Below, in pieces: positions 62,281 to 64,000 of a DNA stretch of 64,000 nt (position 1 is the stretch's first letter; each line of letters starts with the position of its first letter). Origin of the DNA: Ophioderma brevispina (Eukaryota; Echinodermata; Ophiuroidea; Amphilepidida; Ophiodermatidae). The notes under the pieces were generated by a model. It saw only the letters and a program-made list of their open reading frames with translations. It did no database searches and was not told the DNA's origin. Made by a program: the position numbers and the translations under genes. The stretch covers positions 1-64,000 of the forward strand of contig JAMKCH010035823.1 of assembly GCA_023653785.1 (NCBI GenBank), given 5' to 3'.

Positions 62281-62637
62281 TACACTCTAAAAACAGTGTT
62301 TAGAAAGTGAAGGCAAGGCGGTGTTTTAGAGGGTAAATGTTTAGCAATTAAACACTGTGTTTAGAAATTTAACACATGGTGTTTAGAAATTAAACGTTGT
62401 TTAGAAATTAAACAGTTGGTGTTTAGATATTTGACATGTTTAGAGACTAAACGTTTAGAAGTGTTTAATCTCTAAACACGTCAAATATCTAAACACCAAC
62501 TGTTTAATTTCTAAACAACAAATGTTTAATTTCTAAACACCATGTGTTTAATTTCTAAACACAAAGTGTTTAATTGCTAAACATTTACCATCTAAACACC
62601 ACCTTGCTTCACTTTCTAAACACTGTTTTACAGTGTA
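62281..62637. mobile_element. 357-bp near-perfect palindrome built of GTTTAGAAATTAAAC units
   Basis: The whole element is one inverted repeat centred near 62455, from TACACTCTAAAAACAGTG on the left to CACTGTTTTACAGTGTA on the right. Each arm holds about six alternating TGTTTAG and TTAAACA boxes. The transcript would fold into a single hairpin of roughly 170 pairs. It lies 319 bp upstream of the ShKT exon and has no coding potential. Confidence 0.85.
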
Positions 62638-62955
62638 GTGGGAGCAAACTTTTTAGAATAAGCTTAGAAGTATTTCAAAGCGAGACGTTACCTGGTATAT
62701 GGCTTTTACAATATCGAGATATCGAACTTTTTACAGTGGAAAAAACATCCCCTTGCCTCCCCTTCCACCTCAACCCCTTATCTTTATATAAGGAATGCCA
62801 CTCGCTTTTCTGGGCCACGATTACTTGAATTAACCGCGGATTAAGGGTTAAAGATCGTTGAAAACATCCTTACATCTCTATATAGCCTTTGCATCCTGAG
62901 TGCTATTTCTAATATCTTATATTTTTAATATAATTTCTCTTTTTTTTCATTGAAG

Positions 62956-63066
62956 CTGAATGTGCTGATACCGATTCCAGGTGTGGAAATCCCTGGGTAT
63001 TTTTTGACTGTATTCTCAATGAACATATAGTACCACAACTTTGCCCCGTTCTGTGCTTCGAATGCA
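62956..63066 (+). CDS. ShKT-type six-cysteine module exon
   Basis: This 111-nt exon encodes about 36 residues with the cysteine layout of an ShKT domain (named after the ShK peptide). It has C-x-D near the start, a Trp after the second cysteine, a third cysteine about nine residues after the second, and a final CPxxC plus Cys. Both borders are phase 1 (acceptor ATTGAAG, donor GTAAGT), so it is a symmetric exon that could be duplicated or skipped without shifting the frame. CAP domains followed by ShKT modules are a known combination in extracellular invertebrate proteins, so this is read as part of the same gene and not as a free-standing toxin. More modules probably lie beyond the window. 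Confidence 0.75.
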
Positions 63067-63121
63067 GTAAGTGTATAATCGTTTCTCCATAATAACTTAA
63101 TGATTCATCTTGTCTTTTTCC

Positions 63122-63305
63122 TACACTGTTAAAAATGTTCATTTAAATAACGGCGTTTTGACTGCCTGCTGAGACTCACAACAGTTAAAATGACATTTTA
63201 TTACAGGTATTTGCACGTTTCGAGTCACTTTTTACAGTTATTTGCACGTTTTGAGTCCAGACTGACAGTTAAAATGCCGTTTTTAAGAACATTTTTAACA
63301 GTGTA
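63122..63305. mobile_element. 184-bp MITE with TACACTGTTAAAAATG ends
   Basis: TACACTGTTAAAAATGTTC on the left pairs with GAACATTTTTAACAGTGTA on the right. Inner CAGTTAAAATG boxes also pair, and TATTTGCACGTTT-GAGTC occurs twice in direct order (63208 and 63239). The end sequence resembles that of 62281-62637, suggesting a shared mobilising enzyme. It starts 55 bp after the ShKT exon. Confidence 0.8.
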
Positions 63306-64000
63306 CCAACAACCGTTGGTAAGGTATCTTTATTGTAATAAAACTAGAATAACAAATGATATCAAAAGCGCAACAGATTAGAACCATGGTAAAGCTCGTT
63401 GGTTTCATTTACTAGCTGTGTTTTGTGTTCACTTTACGACCTATATAATCAATCACACATATTCCAATTTGATACGCCTCACCTTGCTTTTAATAAAAGC
63501 GTAGTTTGATATTTTAAAAAATCAATACTACTATAAAACGTTTCAAAGTTGCCATTCAATAACACCGTTTCGTAAACGTAGTATATCCTATGTATAGTCA
63601 GTACGGTATTAACGGTACACTAACGGTAAACCAATAAACACCTGATTGCATGAACCCTGGGTTTTTGTTTTCTTGCGTCCTGTTTTAACGCAACAATATT
63701 TTGGCCATTTTGTTTGTAATTGCCTAATTTTAGTTGCGCAACTTTTGATGAAACAAATTTGAAAACATGCACCTCATTTCCGAGCATATTAGCCGGGATC
63801 CACTTGGAACCCCCCCCCCCCCCCCCCCAATGCACCAACGGGACGGTCGGTGACGAAAATTATTCTCTGTATTATATGTGACATTTGGCAGGAAACAAAC
63901 TCTTTCTTTATTTATGGCCTTACACAAATACCCTAACCCTAAGGCCAAAAATAAAATAGAAATAATTTGTTGCATGTAGAACTTTGAATGGGTACATATG
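63306..64000. other. No recognised gene
   Basis: Intron or flanking AT-rich DNA with a C-run of about 20 at 63811-63830. Confidence 0.4.

Noticed and set aside
62956..63066. Stand-alone peptide toxin
   Set aside because: The exon has splice sites on both ends, no signal peptide and phases matching the CAP exons. ShKT modules are widespread in non-toxic secreted proteins.

Overview
This is eukaryotic (animal) nuclear DNA. It is AT-rich and full of transposon relics, foldback elements and short tandem arrays. Coding exons are few, small and spliced with canonical GT-AG borders, and no bacterial-style operon or long open frame is present. The mix of LINE fragments from several clades, Penelope-like (PLE) endonuclease fragments, tRNA-headed SINE-like pieces, many small inverted-repeat elements and a CAP plus ShKT secreted-protein gene suggests a marine invertebrate. 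A hemichordate, echinoderm or lancelet-like deuterostome is my guess; the species cannot be named from sequence alone.

The one real gene I can support lies on the + strand in the right-hand third. Four exons (39733-39972, 40893-41016, 51787-51887, 62956-63066) encode most of a CAP/SCP domain followed by a six-cysteine ShKT module. The first exons lie upstream of what I can recognise, and the gene probably continues past the window. Introns 2 and 3 are each about 11 kb and filled with mobile elements. Exon 2 carries several single-base breaks, so either the assembly is noisy or the gene is decaying.

Layout. 0-2.7 kb: no recognised gene. 2.8-4.1 kb: a LINE 3' relic sitting inside a short-unit tandem array and itself split by a 0.5 kb foldback element. 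4.5-6.6 kb: a minus-strand relic of another LINE type. 8.5-15.1 kb: three inverted-repeat elements flanked by TTAA plus AT-rich dispersed repeats. 16.7-24.3 kb: a 2.9 kb tandem duplication whose second copy is interrupted by a 1.8 kb element. 26.9-30.2 kb: a LINE tail and a recurring 15-bp motif. 32.7-38.3 kb: small foldback elements, a minus-strand LINE relic and two head-to-head PLE fragments. 39.7-63.1 kb: the CAP-ShKT gene. Its introns hold a tandem-repeat element with an 8-bp target duplication, a 4.7 kb element with long inverted ends, several LINE relics, a PLE nested in a LINE, a palindromic-box cluster, a 120-bp minisatellite and two palindromic MITEs that bracket the ShKT exon.

The many one-base indels between duplicated copies and inside otherwise conserved coding stretches look like uncorrected long-read errors. 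Frame-based calls should be read with that in mind.
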